A DNA stretch of 6,997 nucleotides from an uncultured Eubacteriales bacterium (GCA_900553905.1 USFL01000077.1:1-6997), one strand, 5' to 3'. Shown: positions 1 to 6,305, counted from the stretch's first letter. Numbers and translations are program-made. Notes: generated by a model from the letters alone, not told the origin.

Positions 1-875
1 ATGGTCTTGCCCACGTCGTTGGCGTCCACGGTATAGGTGGTGTTGGTGCTCTTGAGCACGCCGCCCACCAGCCATTCATAGCTGACGGTGGCGGTGCTGG
101 GCGCCACAGCCTGCATGCTCAGCACGCTGCCCACCACAGGCATATAGTTGTTGAGGGTGACGCTGGTAACCTCGTTGTTCTCGTGGTAGATGAGGAACTC
201 GTTCATCATCCAGCCCACGCGGCTGCCCACGCGGATGCGGTCCCATACCGCGCCCTTCTGTAGCACGGCCACCTTGGTGCCCACGCTGTAGACGCCGATC
301 TTGGAATAGCTCTTGCTGGGGCCGGTGCGCAGGCGCACGCCATAGCCGTTGCTGCTCCAGATGGTAGCGTAGCATAGCACGTTGCCGTCATCAGGATAAT
401 CGCTGCCAAAGTGCAGGAACTGGCTCATCATATAGCCCACGGTGCCGCCGATGCTGATGCGGGACCAGTAGGTGCCGCGCTCCAGCACCGTGACCGGCGT
501 GCCGACCGCATAGGTGCGAATGATGCGGTAGCCCGTGCCGGGGCCGGTGCGCAGGCGCACGCCATAGCCGTTGTAGCTGGTGACGTAAGCGGTGCCTTCG
601 CTGGGAATGGAACCGCCCACGCGCAGGTAATCGCCGTACATATAGCCGATACGGCCGTCGGGCGTCTGAACCTTGTACCAGCCGCCGCTGGAACTGATGA
701 TCTGCACCTGGGTGCCAGTGTAATAACTGGTGATGGTGGTTGCGTTAAAATTGGGGGCGGAGCGCAGTCTGAGCCAGCCGCCGACGACGGTGGCATAGGA
801 CGCCGCCATGGAGGTCGCAGGCAGGATGCTCATCAGCATTACCGCGACCAAAAGAACCGCAAGGAAACGTTTCAT
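1..875 (-). CDS. Secreted SH3-repeat protein with Ig-like segment, partial (C-terminus beyond window start)
   Basis: 291 codons are visible and the frame is open to the window edge, so the C-terminus is missing. The ATG at 875-873 is preceded 8 nt upstream by GGAGGG (884-889). Residues 1-25 form a signal peptide: basic MKR, a hydrophobic core, then an S-M-A-A cleavage region. Three bacterial SH3-like (SH3b) repeats follow at about 26-86, 95-156 and 168-230. Each has the motif (G)VRLRTGP or WLRLRSAP, then a G-T-x-V strand and a closing GY/GW-M-x-x-x-(F/Y)-L. From about 236 an Ig-like segment begins, with Y-E-W-L near 266-269 and T-Y-T-V-D-A-N-D-V-G-K near 280-290, the usual strand pattern of clostridial surface Ig-like domains. 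SH3b domains commonly bind cell-wall peptidoglycan, so an extracellular wall-associated role is inferred; any catalytic domain would lie outside the window. The gene is monocistronic at its 5' end, with its own promoter after the neighbouring operon's terminator. Confidence 0.85.
   Translation of the reverse strand, partial: MKRFLAVLLVAVMLMSILPATSMAASYATVVGGWLRLRSAPNFNATTITSYYTGTQVQIISSSGGWYKVQTPDGRIGYMYGDYLRVGGSIPSEGTAYVTSYNGYGVRLRTGPGTGYRIIRTYAVGTPVTVLERGTYWSRISIGGTVGYMMSQFLHFGSDYPDDGNVLCYATIWSSNGYGVRLRTGPSKSYSKIGVYSVGTKVAVLQKGAVWDRIRVGSRVGWMMNEFLIYHENNEVTSVTLNNYMPVVGSVLSMQAVAPSTATVSYEWLVGGVLKSTNTTYTVDANDVGKT
318..573. repeat. 34-bp perfect direct repeat in two SH3 repeats
   Basis: Positions 318-351 and 540-573 are identical over 34 bp, at a period of 222 bp (74 codons). 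They encode the NGYGVRLRTGP core of SH3 repeats 2 and 3. The flanking DNA has diverged. Identity at the nucleotide level, including third codon positions, suggests recent duplication or gene conversion between the repeats. SH3 repeat 1 does not share it. Confidence 0.85.
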
Positions 876-965
876 CTGCTTATCCCTCCGATTTTCCGTT
901 TGCCCGGGGTGGTTACGATCATAATACGAACGAAGAGGACAAAATCTTCCCTCTTGTGGAATTTC

Positions 966-994
966 ATTGTACAATTATTTGCAAAGGTTGTAAA
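966..994 (-). promoter_or_regulatory. Sigma-A-type promoter of the SH3-repeat gene
   Basis: On the minus strand TTTACA (989-994) is followed after exactly 17 nt by TACAAT (966-971), each one mismatch from the sigma-A consensus. It lies in an AT-rich island of otherwise GC-rich DNA. Transcription would start near 959, giving a leader of about 85 nt. The leader contains a 6-bp inverted repeat (AAGAGG at 933-938 and CCTCTT at 950-955, 11-nt loop), too weak to call a riboswitch or attenuator. Confidence 0.75.
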
Positions 995-1043
995 TAGCGA
1001 TATATGGTGGTTTTCCTGGGTTTCCGGCCACAAGCCGCCCCGG

Positions 1044-1062
1044 TGTGACAGACGTTGTTACA
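1044..1062. promoter_or_regulatory. TGTnACA dyad, possible operator
   Basis: TGTGACA (1044-1050), a 5-bp spacer and TGTTACA (1056-1062) form an imperfect palindrome: six of seven arm positions pair. It sits between the upstream operon's terminator and the SH3-gene promoter, its near edge 49 bp upstream of the -35 box, where an activator could bind. I do not recognise a specific regulator, and short dyads also arise by chance. Confidence 0.25.
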
Positions 1063-1075
1063 AAATTTGCAAGAT

Positions 1076-1113
1076 AACAAAAACAGGAAGAGGGCGAAGC
1101 GCCTTCTTCCTGT
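1076..1113 (-). terminator. Intrinsic terminator of the dnaK-DUF5685-J-zinc ribbon operon
   Basis: On the minus strand ACAGGAAGAAGGCG pairs with CGCCCTCTTCCTGT around a 3-nt loop (1083-1113), a 14-position stem with one A-C mismatch. The stem is followed by TTTTGTT. It starts 8 bp after the stop codon of the zinc-ribbon gene. No T-tract follows in the plus direction, so it acts only on minus-strand transcripts and marks the 3' end of the operon. Confidence 0.9.
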
Positions 1114-1120
1114 GCACATG

Positions 1121-1567
1121 TTATGCCTTTTGGGTAAAGCTGGTGTGGCAGCGGCTGCAGGTAACCGTGACCACGCCCGTCCCGCGAGGCAGGCGCAACC
1201 ATGCTTTGCAGCTTGGGCAACGGAAGTATTTGTATTTCTTGCGGTTCTGAAAGCGCACCTTGGCCTGACGGCGGGCGGTGCGGCGGCGCTCCATCATGGC
1301 CATGTAGCGGCGGTTTTCCGCGTTGCGCTTGTCGTTGTTGCGCGAAAACATGCGGAAGATGCACAGCACATAGGCCGCAATCCCCGCCAGCGTGAGCAGA
1401 ATGCCCAAAAGCGGCCAGAGGAAGAATCCCTGCACGCCTGAAAAGATAGTGCCCAGCAGGTAGGCGATCAGTCCTGTCCACAGCAGCGCCATGGAAAGCT
1501 GGTCGGCGCCGTGCCGGCCGTTCATGAAGGAACGAAGGGTCTGCTTGATCTTTTGCCAAAAGGTCAT
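1121..1567 (-). CDS. Membrane-anchored zinc-ribbon protein
   Basis: 148 residues. A short amphipathic N-terminus leads into two hydrophobic membrane segments at about 24-43 and 48-71, separated by a tight F-S-G-V-Q-G turn. A strongly basic, probably cytosolic helix follows at 72-113 (rich in Arg, Lys and Asn). The C-terminus is a four-cysteine zinc ribbon, CPSC (117-120) and CSRC (137-140), around a basic beta hairpin. I recall similar small two-helix proteins with an R-x-Y-x-x-D-Q-L N-terminus and a C-terminal ribbon in Clostridia, with no assigned function. The start is supported by AAGAGG (1575-1580) 7 nt upstream. The gene lies 24 bp after the J-protein stop with no terminator between, so it is the last gene of the chaperone operon. 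The ribbon could bind nucleic acid, protein or only metal; the sequence does not decide. Confidence 0.8.
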   Translation of the reverse strand: MTFWQKIKQTLRSFMNGRHGADQLSMALLWTGLIAYLLGTIFSGVQGFFLWPLLGILLTLAGIAAYVLCIFRMFSRNNDKRNAENRRYMAMMERRRTARRQAKVRFQNRKKYKYFRCPSCKAWLRLPRGTGVVTVTCSRCHTSFTQKA

Positions 1568-1591
1568 GGAAAAACCTCTTTTCTGGTCAGT

Positions 1592-2395
1592 TTAGCAATA
1601 ATAGAAACCTCCGCGCCCGCCCAGGCAGCAGCAGTTGCACAGCATATTGGCCAAACACAGCGTCAGGCATGGATTGGCGCACAGGTAAGAGCCGAAGCCC
1701 CCCTGCGTCCCGCGCTGGCCGTAGGCGCGGCCACCCGCGTTGAGCTGCGCCAGCAGCTCGCGGAACGCGGGTTCATCCGGGGCCATGTTGACCGCGGTGC
1801 GCGCGTCGTTGAGGGCTGCGATGCGGTTGCCCAGGCCCATATTGGCGCGAGCGCTCCAGTAGTACCACGCGGCCTTGCGGTTCGTCGCGCTGCGCAGGAG
1901 GCCAAGCGCCTCGTTGTAGCGGCCCGACAGAACCGCCTGCGCGGCGGCGCGCAGCTCGGGATCGTTTTCGGTGTAGGCGGTGGACTGATAATTGCGCCGC
2001 TGACCGCCGCCGAAGAGATCCTCGAAATCAAAGCCGAAGCCGCCGAAGTCAAATCCGCCCTGGCCGCTTCCACCCGACGAGCCATAGCCGCCGCCGTAGC
2101 CCCCATAGCCGCCGGAGGAGCCGTAGCCCCCGTAGCTGCCGGAGGAGCCGTACCCGCTTCCGCCCGACGACCCATAACCTCCCGCGGAGCCGTAGCCGCT
2201 GGGTCCGCCGGTCTGCCCCTTGTGCTTGATGAGCAGCGTGTAGGCCTCGTTGACCTCCTTCATGCGGGCTTCGGCCTCCGCAGAGCCGTTGTTCAAGTCG
2301 GGGTGGTATTTTTTGGCCAGCTTGCGGTAAGCAGCCTTGATCTCATCGTCCGACGCGCCCGGAGACACGCCCAGTACCTCGTAGGGGTCTCTCAT
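1592..2395 (-). CDS. Divergent J-domain protein with Gly/Ser/Tyr linker and Cys-rich tail
   Basis: 267 residues. A complete J-domain occupies about 1-58, with Y-E-V-L-G-V at 5-10 and the Hsp70-activating HPD at 31-33, so it should stimulate the ATPase of an Hsp70. A low-complexity Gly/Ser/Tyr region (63-114) then gives way to an F-D-F-E-D-L-F segment (122-128), like the DIF/DLF motif of DnaJ G/F regions. Residues 145-220 look helical and tetratricopeptide-like (A-x-x-x-L-x-x-G-R-Y-x-E-A-L, then W-Y-Y-W-S-A-x-A-N-x-x-L-G). The last 29 residues hold eight cysteines (239, 243, 247, 253, 255, 256, 257, 267). There are no CxxCxGxG zinc-finger repeats and no classical C-terminal peptide-binding domains, so it is not DnaJ itself. 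Its ATG overlaps the DUF5685 stop (ATGA) with AAGGAGG just upstream, which suggests translational coupling. The natural partner is the DnaK encoded two genes upstream. The tail could bind metal or associate with membrane or thiols; this is inference. Confidence 0.88.
   Translation of the reverse strand: MRDPYEVLGVSPGASDDEIKAAYRKLAKKYHPDLNNGSAEAEARMKEVNEAYTLLIKHKGQTGGPSGYGSAGGYGSSGGSGYGSSGSYGGYGSSGGYGGYGGGYGSSGGSGQGGFDFGGFGFDFEDLFGGGQRRNYQSTAYTENDPELRAAAQAVLSGRYNEALGLLRSATNRKAAWYYWSARANMGLGNRIAALNDARTAVNMAPDEPAFRELLAQLNAGGRAYGQRGTQGGFGSYLCANPCLTLCLANMLCNCCCLGGRGGFYYC
2054..2209 (-). repeat. Low-complexity GYGSSGG-coding repeats in the J-protein
   Basis: About 50 codons (residues 63-114) made of imperfect tandem units of the GYGSSGG/GGYGS type. 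In DNA this is a run of related GGCTACGGSTCCTCCGG-like units. Such tracts are prone to slippage, so repeat number probably varies between strains. In the protein it is a flexible, aromatic-containing linker between the J-domain and the helical region. Confidence 0.8.
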
Positions 2396-3294
2396 GCCCC
2401 GTCCTCCTTACGCCTTTGGGCGGAACCGTGGTCCGCCGCGCTTTCCTTGCGGGGCGCCGGTACGCCCCGCCTGCGTTCGCGCTTCATCTGCTTCTGGCGA
2501 TAGCGCGTCCAGCAACCAGCATACAGGATATTTCGCAAAATGTCCATATCCTTTACCAGGGGCAAGGTCTCGAAGGCGTCGGTGCTTTCGGCAATCAGCA
2601 GCGTTAGGCTTTCAAGAATCCGCTCCTCGTAGTCGCCCTGCAGGCTCATGCCCCCCAGCGGGTTGTAGCGCCCCCGGCGGCGGTCAGCCTCCAGATCGTC
2701 GTAGGCGTCCATCAGATAGATGAAGCGGCCTAGCCCCTCGCCGATGCGTTGGAGCGTATCGGCCCACAGGTCCTCCCGGTAGCGGTAAATCGCGCCCAGC
2801 ATGGAGGCGGTCAGGTTGGCCGCCGCGTCGGGCGAGGACGCGCCCTCGTGCTCCAGACGGCTGATGGCAGCCAGGCAGCGCTCGATCTCCCCGCAGGTTT
2901 CGGGATAGGCCGCGGCCACGCGCGCGTAGGCGTCGGCCAGCAAAGCGGCCTCGGCCCGGCCGGAAAGGCTGCGGTCGTCGTGCCAGTCGTCCAGGCACTT
3001 GTGATAGGCCAGCGCCAGGTTCATATCGCAGCAGTAGTCGCACAGCTCGCTTTGAATGTAGACGTGCGGCCGGAAGGGGTGGGGCAGGCAGCGCGCGGTG
3101 CCCTGCGTCTCATCCGGCTCATAGAGCGAGTTGAGCAGCAGATACAAAAAGGTCATATCGTAGCTGAGCGTCATGCGGCCCAGCGCGCCGTAGCGGCGCT
3201 TCAATGCATGGCACAGGCCGCAGTAATAGGCGCGGTAGCGCTCGCGCTGCTCCTGGGTCAGCGCCCCGGCGGCGATGGTCACATAGCCGAACAA
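2392..3294 (-). CDS. DUF5685 family protein (Cys-rich, aspartate-rich motifs)
   Basis: 300 residues from a TTG start at 3294-3292. The start is chosen because an 8-nt GGGAGGG ribosome site lies 8 nt upstream and because the family begins M-F-G-Y-V. The N-terminus carries Y-C-G-L-C (24-28), then L-S-Y-D (43-46), C69-L-P-H-P, and C-D-Y-C-C (85-89), which could together bind a metal. A first acidic motif L-D-D-W-H-D-D (101-107) and a second, [19 protein letters not shown] (194-212), sit in otherwise helical, Ala/Leu-rich sequence. The last 30 residues are a charged, probably disordered tail. The family has no known function. The second motif resembles the D-x-x-x-D-x-x-x-G-R-x-Y-x-P signature of squalene/phytoene synthases, so an all-helical isoprenoid-synthase-like fold is possible but unproven. 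It lies 22 bp after dnaK and overlaps the J-protein start by 4 bp, tying it to that chaperone pair. Confidence 0.85.
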   Translation of the reverse strand: MFGYVTIAAGALTQEQRERYRAYYCGLCHALKRRYGALGRMTLSYDMTFLYLLLNSLYEPDETQGTARCLPHPFRPHVYIQSELCDYCCDMNLALAYHKCLDDWHDDRSLSGRAEAALLADAYARVAAAYPETCGEIERCLAAISRLEHEGASSPDAAANLTASMLGAIYRYREDLWADTLQRIGEGLGRFIYLMDAYDDLEADRRRGRYNPLGGMSLQGDYEERILESLTLLIAESTDAFETLPLVKDMDILRNILYAGCWTRYRQKQMKRERRRGVPAPRKESAADHGSAQRRKEDGA

Positions 3295-3302
3295 GCTGCG
3301 TT

Positions 3303-3310
3303 CCCTCCCT
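3303..3310 (-). promoter_or_regulatory. Ribosome binding site deciding a TTG start
   Basis: AGGGAGGG on the minus strand lies 8 nt upstream of the TTG at 3294-3292. An ATG further upstream in the same frame (3342) would overlap the dnaK-like gene by 26 bp, add sixteen residues with no resemblance to the family and place this site inside the coding region. The TTG is therefore preferred. Confidence 0.8.
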
Positions 3311-3316
3311 GCACGG

Positions 3317-5104
3317 TCAGTTCTGCGGGCCGCCGCCCTCACCGGAGGTGAAGGAGGCGTCCATCGCGCCGTCCTCGCTGGAGGAGGCGGAATCGTCCGT
3401 AAAACGGCCCACGGCCTGCAGGGCCTGGGTCAGGTCGGCGATCGCGTCCTCCAGGGCGCGGTCGTCCTTCTGGTCCAGCGCGCCCTTGACGCGCTTGCGC
3501 AGCGTCTCGATGCGCTCGCGGTCCTCCGGCCCCAGTTTCTTCTGGGCGGACTTGGCCTGGTAGAGCAACTCCTCGCCCCGGTTGCGCAGCTCGGCGGACT
3601 TGCGGCGCAGCGCGTCCTCGGCGGCGTAGCGCTCCGCGTCGCGGATGGCCTGGTCGATCTCGGCGGAGGACATGTTGGAGCTCTGGGTGAGGGTGATCTC
3701 CTGATGACGGCCGGTGCCCAGGTCCTTGGCGGAGACGTTGACGATGCCGTTGGCGTCGATGGAGAAGGTTACCTCGATCTGCGGGACGCCGCGCAGCGCC
3801 CGGCGGATACCGCTTAAGCGGAAACGGCCGAGCGTTTTGTTGCAGCTGGCGATCTCGCGTTCGCCCTGCAGAACGTGGATGTCCACGCTGGTCTGGAAGT
3901 TGGCGGCGGTGGTGAAGATCTGGCTGCGCTGCACGGGCAACGTGGTGTTTCGGTCGATAATGCGGCTGAACACGTCGCCCATGGTCTCGATGCCCAGCGA
4001 CAGCGGCGTCACATCCAGCAGCAGAAGGCCCTTGACCTCACCCTGCAAAACGCCGCCCTGTAGCGCCGCGCCCATGGCCACGCACTCGTCGGGGTTGATG
4101 TCCTTGCTGGGCTCCTTGCCGGTAAAGCGCTTCACGGCCGCCTGCACCGCGGGGATGCGCGTGGAGCCGCCCACCAGCAGCACGCGGTTCAAATCGGCGG
4201 GTTTGAGCCCCGCGTCGTTCATGGCCTGGCGCACGGGCTCCATGGTGGCCTCTACGAGGTGAGCGGTCAATTCGTCAAACTTGGCGCGCGTCAGCGACAT
4301 CTCCAGGTGCTTGGGTCCGGTCTTGTCCGAGGTGAGGAAGGGCAGGTTGATGGAGGCCGTGGTCGCAGCGCTCAGCTCGATCTTCGTCTTTTCCGCCGCC
4401 TCGCGGATGCGGCTCATGGCGGTGGGGTCGCGGGTGAGGTCGATGCGCTCGCGCCGCTTGAATTCCTCCACCAGATAATTAGCCACGCAGTTGTCGAAGT
4501 CGTCGCCGCCCAGGCGGTTGTTGCCGGCGGTGGCGAGCACCTCTATGACCTCGTTGTTGATGTCCAGAATGGATACGTCAAACGTGCCGCCGCCCAGGTC
4601 AAAGACCATGATCTTCTGCGCGCCGCCCTTGTCCATGCCATAGGCCAGGGCGGCGGCGGTGGGCTCGTTGATGATGCGCAGAACGTTAAGGCCGGCAATG
4701 CGGCCGGCGTCCTTCGTGGCCTGGCGCTGCCCGTCGCTGAAATAGGCGGGCACGGTGATGACCGCGTCGCTGACCGTCTCGCCCAGGTAGGCTTCGGCGT
4801 CCTTTTTGAGCTTTTGCAGGATGATGGCGCTGATCTCCTGGGGCGTAAAGGCTTTATTGTCAATCTTGATGCGGTTGTCGGTTCCCATCTCACGCTTGAT
4901 GGAGTCGATGGTCCGGCTGGCGTTGGTCACGGCCTGACGCTTGGCCGCCGCGCCCACGATGCGTTCGCCGTCCTTCGTAAAGGCGACCACGGACGGCGTG
5001 GTGCGTCCTCCCTCTGCGTTGGGGATCACGACGGGATCGCCGTTTTCCATAAATGCCACGCAGGAATTGGTGGTGCCCAAATCAATGCCGATGGTCTTGC
5101 CCAT
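3317..5104 (-). CDS. dnaK: DnaK-family Hsp70 chaperone
   Basis: 595 residues, full length for a Gram-positive DnaK. It is an ATP-driven cytosolic chaperone that binds exposed hydrophobic segments and needs a J-protein and usually a nucleotide exchange factor. The ATPase domain shows D-L-G-T-T-N-S-C (8-15), K70, [10 protein letters not shown] (147-156), [10 protein letters not shown] (169-178), NRLGGDDFD (196-204) and [10 protein letters not shown] (311-320). The short stretch after S-I-K-R-E-M-G lacks the insert of Gram-negative DnaK. The linker is V-K-G-L-L-L-L-D-V (357-365), the substrate domain runs to about 475 and the helical lid to about 565, followed by an acidic Ser/Gly tail. Two departures stand out: the linker Asp usually before the L-rich motif is Gly359, and the usual G-I-P-P-A-P-R-G is G-I-R-R-A-L-R-G (432-439), with Cys421 in place of the usual Asp before NKTLGRF. 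AGGAGG lies 10 nt before the ATG. It is the first gene of the operon; no grpE, hrcA or CIRCE is near, so it may be a second, specialised DnaK. Confidence 0.95.
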   Translation of the reverse strand: MGKTIGIDLGTTNSCVAFMENGDPVVIPNAEGGRTTPSVVAFTKDGERIVGAAAKRQAVTNASRTIDSIKREMGTDNRIKIDNKAFTPQEISAIILQKLKKDAEAYLGETVSDAVITVPAYFSDGQRQATKDAGRIAGLNVLRIINEPTAAALAYGMDKGGAQKIMVFDLGGGTFDVSILDINNEVIEVLATAGNNRLGGDDFDNCVANYLVEEFKRRERIDLTRDPTAMSRIREAAEKTKIELSAATTASINLPFLTSDKTGPKHLEMSLTRAKFDELTAHLVEATMEPVRQAMNDAGLKPADLNRVLLVGGSTRIPAVQAAVKRFTGKEPSKDINPDECVAMGAALQGGVLQGEVKGLLLLDVTPLSLGIETMGDVFSRIIDRNTTLPVQRSQIFTTAANFQTSVDIHVLQGEREIASCNKTLGRFRLSGIRRALRGVPQIEVTFSIDANGIVNVSAKDLGTGRHQEITLTQSSNMSSAEIDQAIRDAERYAAEDALRRKSAELRNRGEELLYQAKSAQKKLGPEDRERIETLRKRVKGALDQKDDRALEDAIADLTQALQAVGRFTDDSASSSEDGAMDASFTSGEGGGPQN

Positions 5105-5178
5105 GAATCAAGTTCCTCCTGACGGTTCTGCGCCGGTTATTTGATACATCTTTAAGCATACCCCGCCCCCGTTGTGAA

Positions 5179-5208
5179 TGTATAGCGAAAAAATGAAGAA
5201 ACCGTAAA
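5179..5208 (-). promoter_or_regulatory. Candidate promoter of the dnaK-like operon
   Basis: On the minus strand TTTACG (5203-5208), 18 nt and TATACA (5179-5184) give a moderate sigma-A-like match, four of six at each box, in the AT-rich part of the divergent region. The leader would be about 65 nt and contains a GGGGGCGGGG tract (complement of 5161-5170). I see neither a CIRCE inverted repeat nor CtsR heptads, so classical heat-shock control is not indicated here. Confidence 0.35.
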
Positions 5209-5222
5209 CTTTGTACAGCCTG

Positions 5223-5252
5223 GTATCAAAAGGCGCATGGATGGAAAAACCA
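5223..5252 (+). promoter_or_regulatory. Candidate sigma-F (forespore) promoter of the sporulation operon
   Basis: GTATC (5223-5227), a 15-nt spacer and GGAAAAACCA (5243-5252) match the sigma-F pattern as I recall it from Bacillus subtilis (GywTA, 15 nt, GgnrAnAnTw) at four of five and six of seven informative positions. It is correctly oriented just upstream of the DUF2953/GerW genes, whose B. subtilis counterparts ytfI-ytfJ are, to my recollection, forespore-expressed. Transcription would start only about 18 nt before the start codon, which is short. No good sigma-A promoter was seen on this strand. Confidence 0.4.
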
Positions 5253-5275
5253 TGTGTCAGGGACGGTGTTTTTGA

Positions 5276-5857
5276 ATGAATCCCTATTTGATGGCCTTTT
5301 CGATTTATGCGCTGCTGATCACGCCGGTCACGCTGCACGCCAGCGTGCGCGTGGGCAGGCAGGTGCGCTACCGCCTGCGCGTGCAGGCGGCGGGACTGCC
5401 CTTTATCCGCAAAACCAAAGAACCCTCTCCCCAGGAGGAGCGGACCGTGCACGAGGAGGACGTGGCGCGTACCCTCTCGGAGCCATGGCTGTGGCCGGCG
5501 CTGCGCGCGATCGGATTGAAGCGGCTCAAGCGCCTGCTGCGCGCGGTGCATCTGGAGAGCGCCTATCTGCACGTGCGCTTCTCCTTTGACGACGCGGCCG
5601 CCACGGCCCTTAGCTACGCGGCTTTGCAGACGTTGCTGCGGACGCTGGCCTGCGCGGGGGCCCTGCCCCGGACGCTGGGAGGACGTGTGGAGATGGACTT
5701 CCGGGCCGAGGGCACGGAAGTTTTCGCAAGCGGCATAATCGGCGCGCGGCTGGGGAGCCTAGGCATGGCGGCAATCCAGCTGGGCGCGGCGCTGCTTGCC
5801 GAGCGCGCCCGGCGCAACCGGACGGAGGAGGAGACGTATGCAGCAGCATCCCATTGA
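5276..5857 (+). CDS. DUF2953 (YtfI-like) protein
   Basis: 193 residues. A hydrophobic N-terminal segment at about 4-20 suggests a membrane anchor. The rest is a soluble domain with basic and aliphatic stretches, including the D-D-A-A-A-T-A-L-S-Y-A-A-L-Q-T-L-L segment (about 104-120), which matches the family's d-A-a-x-T-a-x-x-Y-G-x-L core as I remember it. The assignment rests on this pattern and on position: in Bacillus subtilis a DUF2953 gene (ytfI) directly precedes ytfJ, as here. The family's biochemical role is unknown; a forespore or envelope role is inferred. The ATG at 5276 has AGGGACGG (5259-5266) 9 nt upstream. The 3' end overlaps the next gene by 20 bp, so the two are probably co-translated. 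Confidence 0.75.
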   Translation: MNPYLMAFSIYALLITPVTLHASVRVGRQVRYRLRVQAAGLPFIRKTKEPSPQEERTVHEEDVARTLSEPWLWPALRAIGLKRLKRLLRAVHLESAYLHVRFSFDDAAATALSYAALQTLLRTLACAGALPRTLGGRVEMDFRAEGTEVFASGIIGARLGSLGMAAIQLGAALLAERARRNRTEEETYAAASH

Positions 5858-6305
5858 CAACATGATGCAGACCACGATGGAGAATATCCGCAGCATGGTG
5901 GATGTGAACACCGTGGTGGGCGCGCCCGTGACGGGCACGAAGGGTACCACCATCATTCCCATATCCAAGGTGAGCTTCGGCTTCATCGCCGGCGGAGGCG
6001 AATATGCGGCCGACGAGAGCAGAAGCCGTTCGTTGGCTAACGAGGGCTTTCCCTTCGCGGGCGGCACGGGTGCAGGCGTGTCGGTGCAGCCGGTGGGCTT
6101 TCTGGTGGTGGGCGATGGCACGGTGAAAATGCTGCCCGCGCAGACCAACGGCGCGATGGAGCGTGTGGTGGAGCTGTTGCCCCAGCTTTTGGAGGATTTG
6201 AGTCAGAACGGGGAGCAAAGCGAGAAAAAGAAGGCCCGCAAGGTCTATAAAACCGAGATCGAAACCTTCGACTTCGGCGTTGAGGAGGAAGGCGCCAAAT
6301 CATGA
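5838..6305 (+). CDS. ytfJ: GerW/YtfJ-family sporulation protein
   Basis: 155 residues. The conserved N-terminal half is easily recognised: H-P-I-D-N-M-M (4-10), M-V-D-V-N-T-V-V-G-x-P-V (20-31), then I-I-P-I-S-K-V-S-F-G-F (39-49) and a G-G-G-E (52-55) turn, followed by a G-F-P-F-A-G-G-T-G-A-G glycine-rich stretch and a V-x-P-V-G-F-L-V-V strand. These are hallmarks of the GerW family, needed in B. subtilis for normal spore germination or lysozyme-related resistance and expressed in the forespore. The C-terminal part is charged and helical. The start is the ATG at 5838 because GGAGGAGGAG lies just upstream and the family begins near H-P-I; a start at 5796 would add an Arg-rich extension. The stop overlaps the next ATG by 4 bp (ATGA). 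The symbol is by homology. Confidence 0.92.
   Translation: MQQHPIDNMMQTTMENIRSMVDVNTVVGAPVTGTKGTTIIPISKVSFGFIAGGGEYAADESRSRSLANEGFPFAGGTGAGVSVQPVGFLVVGDGTVKMLPAQTNGAMERVVELLPQLLEDLSQNGEQSEKKKARKVYKTEIETFDFGVEEEGAKS

Noticed and set aside
1044..1062. WalR (YycF) or CRP-type binding site
   Set aside because: The spacing and half-sites do not fit TGTwAh-N5-TGTwAh or TGTGA-N6-TCACA, so only an unassigned dyad is reported.
411..1250. Plus-strand open frame of 279 codons running through the SH3 gene, its promoter and the terminator
   Set aside because: It crosses a strong intrinsic terminator and a promoter on the other strand, has no family features and no good ribosome site.
1511..2503. Long plus-strand open frame (330 codons) opposite the J-protein and the DUF5685 3' end
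   Set aside because: It is Ala/Arg/Val-rich antisense of genes with clear domain signatures, has no recognisable motif, and is a common by-product of GC-rich coding DNA.
3295..3342. Upstream ATG start for the DUF5685 gene
   Set aside because: It would overlap dnaK by 26 bp and has no supporting ribosome site, whereas the TTG at 3294 does.
4259..5122. Plus-strand open frame of 287 codons opposite dnaK
   Set aside because: It lies wholly antisense to highly conserved DnaK coding sequence and its composition is typical of a shadow frame.
5105..5275. CIRCE or CtsR heat-shock operator before dnaK
   Set aside because: Neither the TTAGCACTC-N9-GAGTGCTAA repeat nor tandem GGTCAAA heptads were found.
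5796..5837. Upstream ATG start for the GerW-family gene
   Set aside because: It adds an Arg-rich extension foreign to the family; the ATG at 5838 has a GGAGGAGGAG site just upstream.
5610..6218. Minus-strand open frame opposite the DUF2953 and GerW genes
   Set aside because: His/Ala/Arg-rich antisense of GerW, a strongly recognised gene; no independent support.
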